A DNA stretch of 64,000 bases. Source: JAABVD01 sp965204545. GTDB taxonomy: Bacteria; Verrucomicrobiota; Verrucomicrobiia; Opitutales; UBA2995. Positions 38,001 through 46,058 of the stretch are shown one piece after another. The DNA lies in NCBI GenBank assembly GCA_965204545.1, contig CBDBFA010000001.1:202361-266360 (forward strand). The letters run 5' to 3'. The number at the start of each line of letters is the position of its first letter. Position 1 is the first letter of the stretch. A program made the translations under genes and the position numbers. The notes beneath the pieces are model-generated. The model was not told where the DNA came from. It did not search any database and saw only the letters and a list, made by a program, of their open reading frames with translations.

Positions 38001-39503
38001 CTAAAAATCAGGCTTCCACTCAGGTATGCCGCGTTCCTTCAATTGCTTCTCATACCGCACCGCCTGAGGTTGAAAGGGGGAATAGGGAACATCCTCATTG
38101 ACCATAAACGGAAGGGTTTCTTCCCACCAGCGGTCGAAGGCCTTGCGCAAATCGGCCACTACCTCGGGGTGTTCTCCAGCGACGTCCGAGGTTTCATAAG
38201 GATCCACCGAAATATCGTAGAGTTCCTCATTGTTCACGAACCTCCAACGCTGCGTCCGCACAGCACAAGATTTGAATTTACTGAGATTCGGATCTTCACC
38301 TTTGTTCCAACGACCCTGGTGAACAAACAAGTATCGATCCTCCCAAGGCGCTTGCGCATTCCGGAGCAACGGAACCAAGGACCTTCCATCGATCGGTTGA
38401 ATGTTTTCGGGAACGGGGATCCCCGCCAGTTCCAAAAACGTCTTAAAAATATCGATATGAGCCGAAAGAGCCGAAACATCCCTTCCTTCACCCAAGACTC
38501 CCTTCCAGCGCCAAAAGGCAGGAATATGGGTGCCGCCCTCAAAAGGTGAGCCTTTTCCCGTCTTAAAACCAGCAGTGAAAAACCTGATGGGGTTTCCCTT
38601 CACTTTCCCGCTCCTGCCGGCCTGGCCATTGTCAGTCATAAAAATAACCAGCGTATTATCCCAGGCCTTCCACTCATCGAGTTTATCCATGAGCAAGCCA
38701 AAGTTGTCATCTATGTTTTCAATCATTCCGTATCGTCCGGCCGAATTATCATCATAGCCGAGTTCAATGAAACGAGCCTTGTACTTCTCCGGGGCGATCA
38801 TGGGACCATGAGGGGCATTGGGGGTAATAAAGGCAAAAAATGGAGTGTCGGATTCGTGCTGCTTCCTGATCCATCCCAGTGCAGCTTGAAAAAAGACATC
38901 GGTACAAAATCCCCTGGTCTGCACGATGGTATCGTTGTGGAGGATGACATTATCGAAGTAGCGTCCTTCGCGAACCCGGTTAGGCGGGAAATCAGCACAA
39001 CTACTTTCATAGGATTGACCGATGCCACCCGCCCCATGGATGAAAGTTTCGGTAAAACCGCGGTTGTAGGGTTGGTACTCGTCTTCATCGCCCAAGTGCC
39101 ACTTGCCAAATATCCCCGTTTCGTAACCGGATTGGCGAAGGAGTTCCACGAAAGTGGTGGTCGAAAGCGCCATGCGTTCCCGTTCCCGTATGGTATGAGT
39201 AACGCCATTCCTGAACTCATGGCGGCCGCTCATCAACGCCGCCCGGGTCGGAGAGCAGGTTGGGCTTACGTGAAACTCGGTAAAGCGAGTCGAAAGCTCA
39301 TAAAAACGGTCCAGATGAGGTGTCCGCAAAACCGGATTTCCCATACAGGAAAGATCCCCCATGCCCTGATCATCCGTCATGACCAGGATAATGTCAGGCC
39401 GGCTGCCGGCCAAGGAATCGGATGCGGTAGTTTTACCACACCATCCAGTGAGAAGCATTGAGAAAAAACCAACGCCAATTAACCATGTTTTCAGGTTTTT
39501 CAT
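38001..39503 (-). CDS. Exported sulfatase (arylsulfatase type)
   Basis: The 500-residue protein has an N-terminal signal (WLIGVGFFSMLLTGWCGKT, possibly a lipobox Cys) and the metal-binding PDIILVMTDDQGMGDLSCMG. The formylglycine motif is CSPTRAALMSGR in VSPTCSPTRAA, which needs an anaerobic or aerobic sulfatase-maturing enzyme that is not in this window. GYETGIFGKWHLGDEDEYQP and VIFMTDNGQ complete the active site. It hydrolyses sulfate esters in the periplasm or outside, and sulfatases of this kind usually act on sulfated algal or host glycans. It stands alone between repeat-rich gaps; a link to the sugar locus at 12-24 kb is only thematic. Confidence 0.94.
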   Translation of the reverse strand: MKNLKTWLIGVGFFSMLLTGWCGKTTASDSLAGSRPDIILVMTDDQGMGDLSCMGNPVLRTPHLDRFYELSTRFTEFHVSPTCSPTRAALMSGRHEFRNGVTHTIRERERMALSTTTFVELLRQSGYETGIFGKWHLGDEDEYQPYNRGFTETFIHGAGGIGQSYESSCADFPPNRVREGRYFDNVILHNDTIVQTRGFCTDVFFQAALGWIRKQHESDTPFFAFITPNAPHGPMIAPEKYKARFIELGYDDNSAGRYGMIENIDDNFGLLMDKLDEWKAWDNTLVIFMTDNGQAGRSGKVKGNPIRFFTAGFKTGKGSPFEGGTHIPAFWRWKGVLGEGRDVSALSAHIDIFKTFLELAGIPVPENIQPIDGRSLVPLLRNAQAPWEDRYLFVHQGRWNKGEDPNLSKFKSCAVRTQRWRFVNNEELYDISVDPYETSDVAGEHPEVVADLRKAFDRWWEETLPFMVNEDVPYSPFQPQAVRYEKQLKERGIPEWKPDF

Positions 39504-39910
39504 AAATTACAGACTCCTTTTATATAACAGGATAAACGGAAGTTTTAGCCGGGAAAAAGAAACTTCAAAAAAACCTGACCCATCATCAATCAGAACGGGA
39601 TCCTTTCAAGCAGGATTGACCGACCGGCCCCTTTTTCCGCCCGTCGGGGTCAGTTGTCTTAGAAAATTGTATGAAGCGCAGCGCAATACGGTTTTTTTGA
39701 CCTGACCCCTTCCCACCGCAGATTCCCCCCGCGTGCTTGCAAGGCCATCCGGATCAACTCTTGGCAAGATCACGAAGAACCTGTCCCCCCCCATTCTATC
39801 ACTCCATTACTCCATCACTCCACCATTCCCACATCCCTAATTGGCGCTCCTCAGCGCCTCCCTCCATTTCTGTTTCCTTTTTGGGTGGACATTTAAAAAA
39901 TTTAACTATT
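39504..39910. other. Repeat-rich gap between sulfatase and feo operon
   Basis: The stretch contains the 64-bp repeat at 39646-39709, then CCATTCTATCACTCCATTACTCC-like low-complexity phrases and GGCGCTCCTCAGCGCC near 39840-39860. No coding sequence is apparent. The promoter of the sulfatase gene should lie in its first 100 bp but I cannot define it. Confidence 0.5.
39646..39709. repeat. GGGGTCA...TGACCCC 64-bp repeat unit
   Basis: The unit is bounded by GGGGTCA (39646-39652) and TGACCCC (39703-39709) and differs from the unit at 36364-36427 at only two positions, which shows recent spread or selection. Confidence 0.9.
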
Positions 39911-39929
39911 ATTGAGAGCCATTCTCAAA
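39911..39929. promoter_or_regulatory. Candidate Fur box upstream of feoA
   Basis: TTGAGA-GCCAT-TCTCAA (39912-39928) is an inverted repeat with 6-bp arms that matches the Fur consensus style TTGAGAATnATTCTCAA. It ends 8 bp before the likely feoA start, where a bound repressor would block transcription. Iron-dependent repression of feo by Fur is established in many bacteria; binding here is inferred. Confidence 0.65.
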
Positions 39930-39936
39930 TGGAAAC

Positions 39937-40164
39937 GTGCCAAATCTGTTGACCATAAAAAAAGGCCAGTCCGTCCGCGTGACGGCCATACGCGCCGAAA
40001 ATTCTATCGACCAGCGCATCCTTTCCCTGGGAATTGCCGCCGATGCGGTATTAAAGGTCTGTAAGGTGGCGCCCTTGGGCGATCCGATTGCGGTGGAGGT
40101 GGATGGCGCCCAGATCGTGCTGCGAAAATCGGAAGCGAGGGGAATCCAGGTCGAACCGCTCTAA
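39937..40164 (+). CDS. feoA: FeoA ferrous iron transport accessory protein
   Basis: The 75-residue SH3-like protein (LLTIKKGQSVRVTAI, RILSLGIAADAVLKVCKVAPLGDP, IVLRKSEARGIQVEPL) has the normal FeoA length and the small beta-barrel pattern. The frame opens with GTG at 39937; a TTG at 39949 is the alternative, with neither preceded by a strong Shine-Dalgarno. It lies 9 bp before feoB and behind a Fur-box-like palindrome. FeoA binds the cytoplasmic part of FeoB and supports Fe(II) uptake. Confidence 0.88.
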   Translation: MPNLLTIKKGQSVRVTAIRAENSIDQRILSLGIAADAVLKVCKVAPLGDPIAVEVDGAQIVLRKSEARGIQVEPL

Positions 40165-40173
40165 TTATTCTGC

Positions 40174-42402
40174 ATGGAGACGTCTCCCCCTCCCGTTGCC
40201 CAAGGCAATCTCCACGTCGCCCTGATTGGAAATCCCAATACGGGGAAAACTACTATATTCAATAACCTGACCGGGATGCGGCAACGCACCGGGAACTATC
40301 CTGGAGTTACCGTTTCCAGTAAGATCGGCCAGCTCAGGTTGAAGCGCGCCACCGCCGAACTGATCGACCTTCCCGGAACTTACAGCCTGTCCGCCCACTC
40401 TCCCGACGAGCGCGTAGTCATCGACGTGCTCAATGGACGATTCCAGGGGATGGGTAAACCCGACGTCGTCCTATTTGTCGCCGATGCCACCAACCTGCGG
40501 AGGAATCTTTTTCTGGCTTCACAGGTAGCCACCTTGAAAATCCCCATGGTGCTCATCCTCAATCAATGGGACGCGGTGGAACCTTCGGGCCAGAGGATCG
40601 ATTTGAATCTACTCAAGGGACGGTTGACCATACCGGTCATTCCCACCGTAGGGACCAAGGGCCAGGGCACCGATGAAATAATCAAAGCCATCGAGAGTCA
40701 GACGGAGCAACCCCGTTTTCTTCCCGAAATCAAATGGCCTGAATCCATGAACAAAGCCATGGAGCGCCTCAGATCTTCCCTTCCCTGCATCGACGAGGAG
40801 AGGTTGAGCGAGAGCGAAACTCACCGGCTGCTCTTCGATACCCATTCTGCCGAGATCCAGCGCTTGAAGGTTTCACCGGAGGAAGCGCAAAGAGAAGTTG
40901 TCCAAGCCCGCGAATTCTTGCGACAGGACGGCATGAATCCCCTGGTGGCGGAGGCCATGCTTCACTACCGCCATATCGATGGGCTCATCGGCGGGATCAT
41001 CTTGAAAGATGCGGAATTGGCCCAGGGAAAAACCGAATCCATCGACCGCCTTCTCCTGCACCGGGGATGGGGGTTGGCCGCCTTCGTGGCCATGATGTAC
41101 GTGGTCTTCCAAGCCGTCTACAGTTGGGCCGGGCCCATGATGGACGCCATCGAGACCGGAAAAGTCTGGGTTCAGAAACTCATAGGGCCGGGTTTGGATG
41201 CCACGCCCATGCTGCAGAGCCTGGTCTTGGACGGAGTCATTGAAGGAGTGGGAGCCTTCCTGGTGTTTCTTCCCCAAATTCTCATCCTCTTTGCCTTCAT
41301 CTCCCTGCTCGAGGATAGCGGTTACATGGCCCGCGCCGCCTTTATCATGGACAAATTGTTCAGTTGGTGCGGCCTGAACGGCAAAAGTTTCGTCCCCCTG
41401 TTATCCAGCTATGCCTGCGCCATTCCGGGTATCATGGCTACCCGCACCATCGAGGACCCGAAATCGCGCATTGCCACCATATTCGTAGCCCCCTTTATGA
41501 GTTGCTCGGCCCGGCTTCCCGTTTACGTCCTTTGCATCGGCGCTTTCATCGAACCCGTCTATGGCCCCTGGTGGGCGGGATTCACCCTTTTTCTCATGCA
41601 CTTCGTCGGTTTGGCCGTGGCCGTGCCCACTGCCTGGGTGGTAACGCGATTTGTGCTCAAGACAAAATCCCAACCATTCGTCATGGAACTGCCCAAGTAT
41701 CGCGCCCCGCGCTTGCGCGATGTGAGTTACCGCATGTGGCAAGCAGGCTGGGATTTCGTTCAGAAGGCGGGAACCATCATATTCTTCATAACCATCGTTA
41801 TCTGGGCTTTGCTGTATTTTCCCAATCCCGAGGGACTGGAAGAGGAAGTTCGGCAACAGTTTATCGCCGAAAAAGTCGAGGCAGGCCTCGGCGCCCCCGC
41901 CCAAATCGAATCCCTCCTGGCCGATCCCGATTCGGAAATCGCGCACGAATTCAACCTCGCCTTGGGCGGGGCCCAAATCAACCAAAGTTACATGGGCCGC
42001 TTCGGCCAAGTCGTGCAACCCATCTTTGAACCGGCCGGGTTCGATTGGCGCATATCCATCGGTGTGCTGGCCAGCTACCCGGCCAGGGAAGTCATCATTT
42101 CCACCCTGGGCATCATCTACAGTCTGGGAGGCGACGTCGACGAGGAGGACGGGAACCTGCGCGCCGCCTTGAAGAACAGCAAATGGCAGGAGGGCCACCG
42201 GGCCGGCGCCCCCATCTACACCATTCCCGTGGTAATCGGACTCATGGTATTCTTCGCCCTGTGCTCCCAATGTGGCGCTACCACCTCCATCATCATCAAG
42301 GAGACAGGCGTAAAATGGGCCGTCTGGTCTTTCCTCTACATGACTGCTTTAGCTTGGCTTGGCGCCGTATTATGTTATCAAGTCGGCACCCATTGGTTTT
42401 AA
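40174..42402 (+). CDS. feoB: FeoB ferrous iron transporter
   Basis: The 742-residue protein has an N-terminal G domain (G1 GNPNTGKTTIFNNLTG, G2 GNYPGVTV, G3 DLPGTYSL, G4 NQWD in place of NxxD) followed by a helical spacer. A polytopic membrane part comes next with the conserved Gate motifs (PLLSSYACAIPGIMATRTI, MSCSARLPVYVL). The C-terminal region has VLASYPAREVIISTLG and CSQCGATTSII. It imports Fe(II) across the inner membrane. It follows feoA by 9 bp and precedes the small Cys protein by one base, making a three-gene iron operon under a putative Fur box. The length is within the normal 700-780 range. Confidence 0.96.
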   Translation: METSPPPVAQGNLHVALIGNPNTGKTTIFNNLTGMRQRTGNYPGVTVSSKIGQLRLKRATAELIDLPGTYSLSAHSPDERVVIDVLNGRFQGMGKPDVVLFVADATNLRRNLFLASQVATLKIPMVLILNQWDAVEPSGQRIDLNLLKGRLTIPVIPTVGTKGQGTDEIIKAIESQTEQPRFLPEIKWPESMNKAMERLRSSLPCIDEERLSESETHRLLFDTHSAEIQRLKVSPEEAQREVVQAREFLRQDGMNPLVAEAMLHYRHIDGLIGGIILKDAELAQGKTESIDRLLLHRGWGLAAFVAMMYVVFQAVYSWAGPMMDAIETGKVWVQKLIGPGLDATPMLQSLVLDGVIEGVGAFLVFLPQILILFAFISLLEDSGYMARAAFIMDKLFSWCGLNGKSFVPLLSSYACAIPGIMATRTIEDPKSRIATIFVAPFMSCSARLPVYVLCIGAFIEPVYGPWWAGFTLFLMHFVGLAVAVPTAWVVTRFVLKTKSQPFVMELPKYRAPRLRDVSYRMWQAGWDFVQKAGTIIFFITIVIWALLYFPNPEGLEEEVRQQFIAEKVEAGLGAPAQIESLLADPDSEIAHEFNLALGGAQINQSYMGRFGQVVQPIFEPAGFDWRISIGVLASYPAREVIISTLGIIYSLGGDVDEEDGNLRAALKNSKWQEGHRAGAPIYTIPVVIGLMVFFALCSQCGATTSIIIKETGVKWAVWSFLYMTALAWLGAVLCYQVGTHWF

Positions 42403-42403
42403 C

Positions 42404-42577
42404 ATGATCGCCCTGGATTCCATCATTGTCATCCTCATCGTCCTCGGTGCATTGGCCTACCTTGGGAGGCGCTACTATAAAAAATGGAAGTCCCCCAAAT
42501 CCTGTGGGCTGGAAAATTGCGGTTGTACCCAAACCCATTCCAAACTCCTTGCCAAAGAAAAATCCCCCAGACCGTAA
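42404..42577 (+). CDS. FeoB-associated Cys-rich membrane protein
   Basis: A 57-residue protein starting at ATG 42404, immediately after the feoB TAA. It has one transmembrane helix (SIIVILIVLGALAYLGRRYY), a basic stretch (KKWKSPKS) and a Cys cluster CGLENCGC, followed by a Lys-rich tail. This is the architecture of the FeoB-associated Cys-rich family, which sits after feoB in many non-proteobacterial genomes. It might replace FeoC; the Cys residues could bind iron or a cluster. The family role is not proven. Confidence 0.8.
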   Translation: MIALDSIIVILIVLGALAYLGRRYYKKWKSPKSCGLENCGCTQTHSKLLAKEKSPRP

Positions 42578-42617
42578 CGGAATACCACCCGCCGGTGTCA
42601 GTCGTCTTAGAAAATTG

Positions 42618-42932
42618 GTAACTACTCAGGACCTCATTGAGGATTCGTATCCGGCGTCTACCTGCGCCGAGCTGGTTGCGATGACTTTTGAATACCCACG
42701 GTCGGCGGGTATTTTTTCGGAACGCTGTTCTTAAGTCCTCAAAAAATGGGAGTTCTTACCTTTTGAATGATAAAGATTCAAAAGCGGCGTTGCGAAGACG
42801 CAGTCCCCCTACCAATAAATTCAAGCGTGGTAGGGCAAGAGCATCCCTGCTCTGCCGTTCGTCGTGGTAGGGCAAGAGCATCCCTGCTCTGCCGTTCGTC
42901 GTTGTCAGCCAAAAAACCATCTGAGTAGTTAC
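42618..42932. mobile_element. 315-bp non-autonomous element with 12-bp TIRs and 8-bp target duplication (IS66-like ends)
   Basis: The ends are GTAACTACTCAG (42618-42629) and its exact complement CTGAGTAGTTAC (42921-42932). GAAAATTG is duplicated on both sides (42610-42617 and 42933-42940). TIRs starting GTAA with an 8-bp duplication are typical of the IS66 family, so this is probably an IS66-derived MITE. The interior has no credible gene and contains two 37-bp tandem repeats. Confidence 0.88.
42826..42899. repeat. Two tandem copies of a 37-bp unit inside the insertion element
   Basis: The units at 42826-42862 and 42863-42899 are identical. Each contains the hairpin AGAGCATCCCTGCTCT within GGTAGGGCAAGAGC..., a REP-like motif seen in many bacterial genomes. 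Confidence 0.9.
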
Positions 42933-42980
42933 GAAAATTGTATGGAGCGCAGCGCAATACGGTTTTTTTGACCTGACCTC

Positions 42981-43250
42981 TTTATCCGTGGCCCATTCCT
43001 AATTGGCGTCCCCGGCGCCTCTGCCTCTCGCAAAGATCGCAAAGGTATCCGGCTTCGCCGGAACATGAGTTAACGGAGGGGGGACATTCCTGCGTGCCAC
43101 GCCGGAAGGCGGGGGCCCCAACAATTACGGTAAATGGATAGGGAAGCATAAAAGGGCGCCCCCTTCCATCATTCCTTTACTCCCCCACTCCATCATTCCC
43201 TTCTCCCCAATTCCTCATTCCATCACTCCATCAGACAGGCGGTATTCCAG
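42981..43250. other. Gap of recurring intergenic phrases, no gene
   Basis: This stretch holds GGCGTCCCCGGCGCCTCTG, the hairpin TCCGGC-TTC-GCCGGA at 43048-43062, and CCATCATTCCTTTACTCC-like runs. It ends at the permease stop. No ORF or RNA gene is recognisable. Confidence 0.5.
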
Positions 43251-44606
43251 TTACCTGAGTCCATAGTAGATCAGGAACAGGACCGCCACCAGGTAACTGA
43301 ACAAGGGGACTTCCCGAAATCTTCCCTGCAGCAGCATGATGGCTACAAAGGCGACCAGCCCAATTCCGATCCCCTCGGTAATGCTGAAGGTCAGGGGAAT
43401 CATGAGCATGGTTAGAAAGGCCGGTGTGACTTCCGACAGGTCGGTGAAGTTCAGTTCCTTCAGTCCCTGGGCCATGAATACTCCCACCATGACCAGAGCG
43501 GGAGCAGTGGCCACATTGGGAATGGCGGTAAGGATGGGGGTAAAGATAAGAGCGAGGAGAAAGCATATCCCGGTTATTACGGAGGTTAATCCCGTTTTAC
43601 CCCCCGATTCGATTCCGGCCGAAGACTCGATATAGGACGTGGTAGTCGAAGTTCCCAAAAGGGCGCCCCCGATGGTGGCGATGGAATCCGCCGTGAGGGC
43701 TTGGCCCATTTTGGGCATTTTCCCCTTTTTATCCATGAGCTTGGCCCGGCGGGCCAAACCTACCAGGGTTCCTATGCTGTCGAACAAATCCAACACCAAC
43801 AGGGTCAGAATTACCGGCAGGGCGGAACCCAGATTTTTGAATGGGTAAAGCACATCCAGGGCCAGAAATGTTTCTCCTATTCCGGTTGGGGCCGAGACGA
43901 TTCCGGAGGGCATGGCAGTTATTTTCTCCCCTCCGGATGGTATGAAAAGTCCCAGGGCCGCGATGAATAGAATGGACAGGAGGATGGCGCCCGGAACCTT
44001 GCGGATGGAGAGGATTGTCATGGCAACCACTCCCAACACCACAAGGACGGCGGCGGTATTCCTGAGGGAGCCCATGGTCACGAGGGTCGCGTCGTTACCG
44101 ACTATTATTCCCACATTTTTCAGTCCGATGAAGGCAATGAAGAATCCAATCCCGACTTGAATGCCGACTTTCAGACCATTGGGCAAAGATTCGGCGATCC
44201 TTCGGCGAAGTCCGGTAACGGAAAGGAGGAAAAAAACAACGCCGTTCCAGAAGGTCAGGCTCAAAGCGGCTTGCCAGGGCAGGCCCATCCCGAGACAGAC
44301 TACAAAGGCGAAGTAACTGTTGGTTCCCATGCCCGGGGCCAGGGCGATAGGGAAATTGGTCAACCAGGCCATGAGGAAGCAGCCCAGCGCCGCGGCCAGG
44401 GCGGTTACGGTGACCATGGCCTCCCGAGGCATGCCTGCTTCGGCCAGGATGGAAGGATTGACCGCCAGAATGTAGGCCATGGCGGCAAACGTGGTTATCC
44501 CGGCAAGGACTTCCTTGCGAATAGTGCTGCCTCGAGGGCTGACCTCAAAGCGTTGATCGAGCCATTTCACGGCGCCTTTAGAACAAAGAAATTGCCGGAG
44601 TGCCAA
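43251..44606 (-). CDS. NCS2-family purine permease (AzgA-like)
   Basis: The 451-residue polytopic protein matches the AzgA/PbuG subgroup: STIRKEVLAGITTFAAMAYILAVNP near the N-terminus, ALAPGMGTNSYFAF, and the domain-repeat GGALLGTSTTTSYIESSAGIESGGKTGLTSV. DLFDSIGTLVGLA is the conserved TM8 substrate-site block. These import adenine, guanine or hypoxanthine with protons. It begins 6 bp after the stop of the DUF1501 gene on the same strand, so it may be read through from the cytochrome/DUF1501 operon. That is an odd partnership with no evident metabolic link. A GTG inside the first 15 codons is an alternative start. Confidence 0.92.
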   Translation of the reverse strand: MALRQFLCSKGAVKWLDQRFEVSPRGSTIRKEVLAGITTFAAMAYILAVNPSILAEAGMPREAMVTVTALAAALGCFLMAWLTNFPIALAPGMGTNSYFAFVVCLGMGLPWQAALSLTFWNGVVFFLLSVTGLRRRIAESLPNGLKVGIQVGIGFFIAFIGLKNVGIIVGNDATLVTMGSLRNTAAVLVVLGVVAMTILSIRKVPGAILLSILFIAALGLFIPSGGEKITAMPSGIVSAPTGIGETFLALDVLYPFKNLGSALPVILTLLVLDLFDSIGTLVGLARRAKLMDKKGKMPKMGQALTADSIATIGGALLGTSTTTSYIESSAGIESGGKTGLTSVITGICFLLALIFTPILTAIPNVATAPALVMVGVFMAQGLKELNFTDLSEVTPAFLTMLMIPLTFSITEGIGIGLVAFVAIMLLQGRFREVPLFSYLVAVLFLIYYGLR

Positions 44607-44612
44607 TAAGGG

Positions 44613-46058
44613 TCAGGCAAGCAGAGGTTTTACCACTTTCCCATGGACATCGGTGAGGCGATAGTCCCTGCCTTGAAAGCGGTAGGTCAGGCGTTTGTGG
44701 TCGATCCCCAGCAAATGGAGGAGGGTGGCATGCAAGTCGTGAATATGCACCGGGTCCTCGTCGATATTGTAGCTGAAATCATCCGTTTTTCCATGAGTGT
44801 AGCCGGCCTTGGAACCCCCTCCGGCCAGCCAGATGGTAAAACAGCGGGGATGATGATCCCGGCCGAAATCATCCTTGGTCATCTTTCCCTGGCAGTAATT
44901 TGTGCGTCCGAATTCACTGCCCCAGATGACCAGGGTATCCTCCAGCATGCCCCTGGATTTCAGATCCTTTACCAGGGCGGCTGAGGCTTGATCGGTCTCC
45001 TTACACTTTTGATGAATGCGCCCTGGGAGATTGGCATGAAAATCCCAGCCCTTTTGAAACACTTGGATAAACCGGACGCCGCGTTCGGCTAATCGGCGAG
45101 CCAAAAGACAATTCGCGGCAAAGGTGCCCGGTTGGCCCACGTCGTCGCCATATAGCTTCAGAGTGGCTTCCGACTCGCCGCTCAAGTCGGTCACTTCCGG
45201 TACGGATGTTTGCATGCGAAAAGCCATCTCGTATTGGAGGATCTGATTTTCCAGTTGGGGATCCTTGGAGTCGGCCAGTTTACGCTCATGAAGCTCCCGC
45301 AAATATTTTATGGCGGAACGGCGGCTCTCCCGGCTCACACCGGGTGGGTTATTCAGGTAGAGCACGGCGTCTTTTTCCGGGCGAAAGCGAACGCCATCAT
45401 GACGACCGGGCAGGAATCCGCTATCCCAGTAGCGGGAGGTCAGGGGTTGGCCTGTGCTTTCTTTGGGGGTCAGCACCACGTAGACGGGAAGATTCTCATT
45501 CATGGACCCGAGTCCGTAGGACATCCAGGACCCGAAGGTGGGGCGACCCGGAAACTGGGAGCCCGTCTGCATGAAGGTAACTCCCGGACCGTGATTGATG
45601 GCCTCGGTGTACATGGATTTTATAAAGCAAAGCTCGTCCGCGATGGTTGCGGTATGGGGAAGAAGTTCGCTCAATGTTGCCCCACTCTCCCCGTGCCGCT
45701 CGAAGGCGTACGGAGAACCCGCCAGAGGGAAACTGGCCTGATGGGTGGACATTCCAGTTAGGCGCTGTCCTCTTCGAACCGAGTCGGGAAGTTCCTCCCC
45801 ATGCATGGCATTGAGAACCGGTTTGTGGTCGAACAGATCCATTTGGGGCGGCGCGCCGGACTGGTAGAGGAAGATCACTCGCTTGGCCTTGGGCGCAATA
45901 TGCGTATTCTCTAAAACCCCGCCGGAAGCGGAAGCCTTGACCGGATTGAAGAGATCGCTCAGAGCAATAGCCCCAAAACCCATGGCGCATTTGTTGAGGA
46001 AGTCGCGGCGGCTCAATCCAAACCCGTTTTCATGTCCGGTGCACAATGGTGTATTCAT
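44613..46058 (-). CDS. DUF1501 family exported protein
   Basis: The 481-residue protein has a Tat-type leader (LSRRDFLNKCAMGFGAIALS) and the DUF1501 blocks RVIFLYQSGAPPQMDLFDHK, FIKSMYTEAINHGPGVTFM, ETLVIWGSEFGRTNYCQ and GRDHHPRCFTIWLAGGG. It overlaps the preceding cytochrome/DUF1553 gene by 4 bp (46055-46058), a clear sign of translational coupling. A purine permease gene follows 6 bp later. It is the third DUF1501 copy in 41 kb. Function unknown beyond the alkaline-phosphatase-like fold. Confidence 0.9.
   Translation of the reverse strand: MNTPLCTGHENGFGLSRRDFLNKCAMGFGAIALSDLFNPVKASASGGVLENTHIAPKAKRVIFLYQSGAPPQMDLFDHKPVLNAMHGEELPDSVRRGQRLTGMSTHQASFPLAGSPYAFERHGESGATLSELLPHTATIADELCFIKSMYTEAINHGPGVTFMQTGSQFPGRPTFGSWMSYGLGSMNENLPVYVVLTPKESTGQPLTSRYWDSGFLPGRHDGVRFRPEKDAVLYLNNPPGVSRESRRSAIKYLRELHERKLADSKDPQLENQILQYEMAFRMQTSVPEVTDLSGESEATLKLYGDDVGQPGTFAANCLLARRLAERGVRFIQVFQKGWDFHANLPGRIHQKCKETDQASAALVKDLKSRGMLEDTLVIWGSEFGRTNYCQGKMTKDDFGRDHHPRCFTIWLAGGGSKAGYTHGKTDDFSYNIDEDPVHIHDLHATLLHLLGIDHKRLTYRFQGRDYRLTDVHGKVVKPLLA

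Larger units (their letters stand above)
42594..42980. repeat. 64-bp GGGGTCA-family unit split by a nested insertion
   Basis: The left part (42594-42617, starting GGTGTCAGTCGTCTTAG) and the right part (42933-42980, ending TGACCTC) together rebuild the 64-bp unit seen at 36364-36427. The total span of 387 bp equals 64 + 315 + 8, that is, unit plus insert plus target duplication. Confidence 0.9.
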
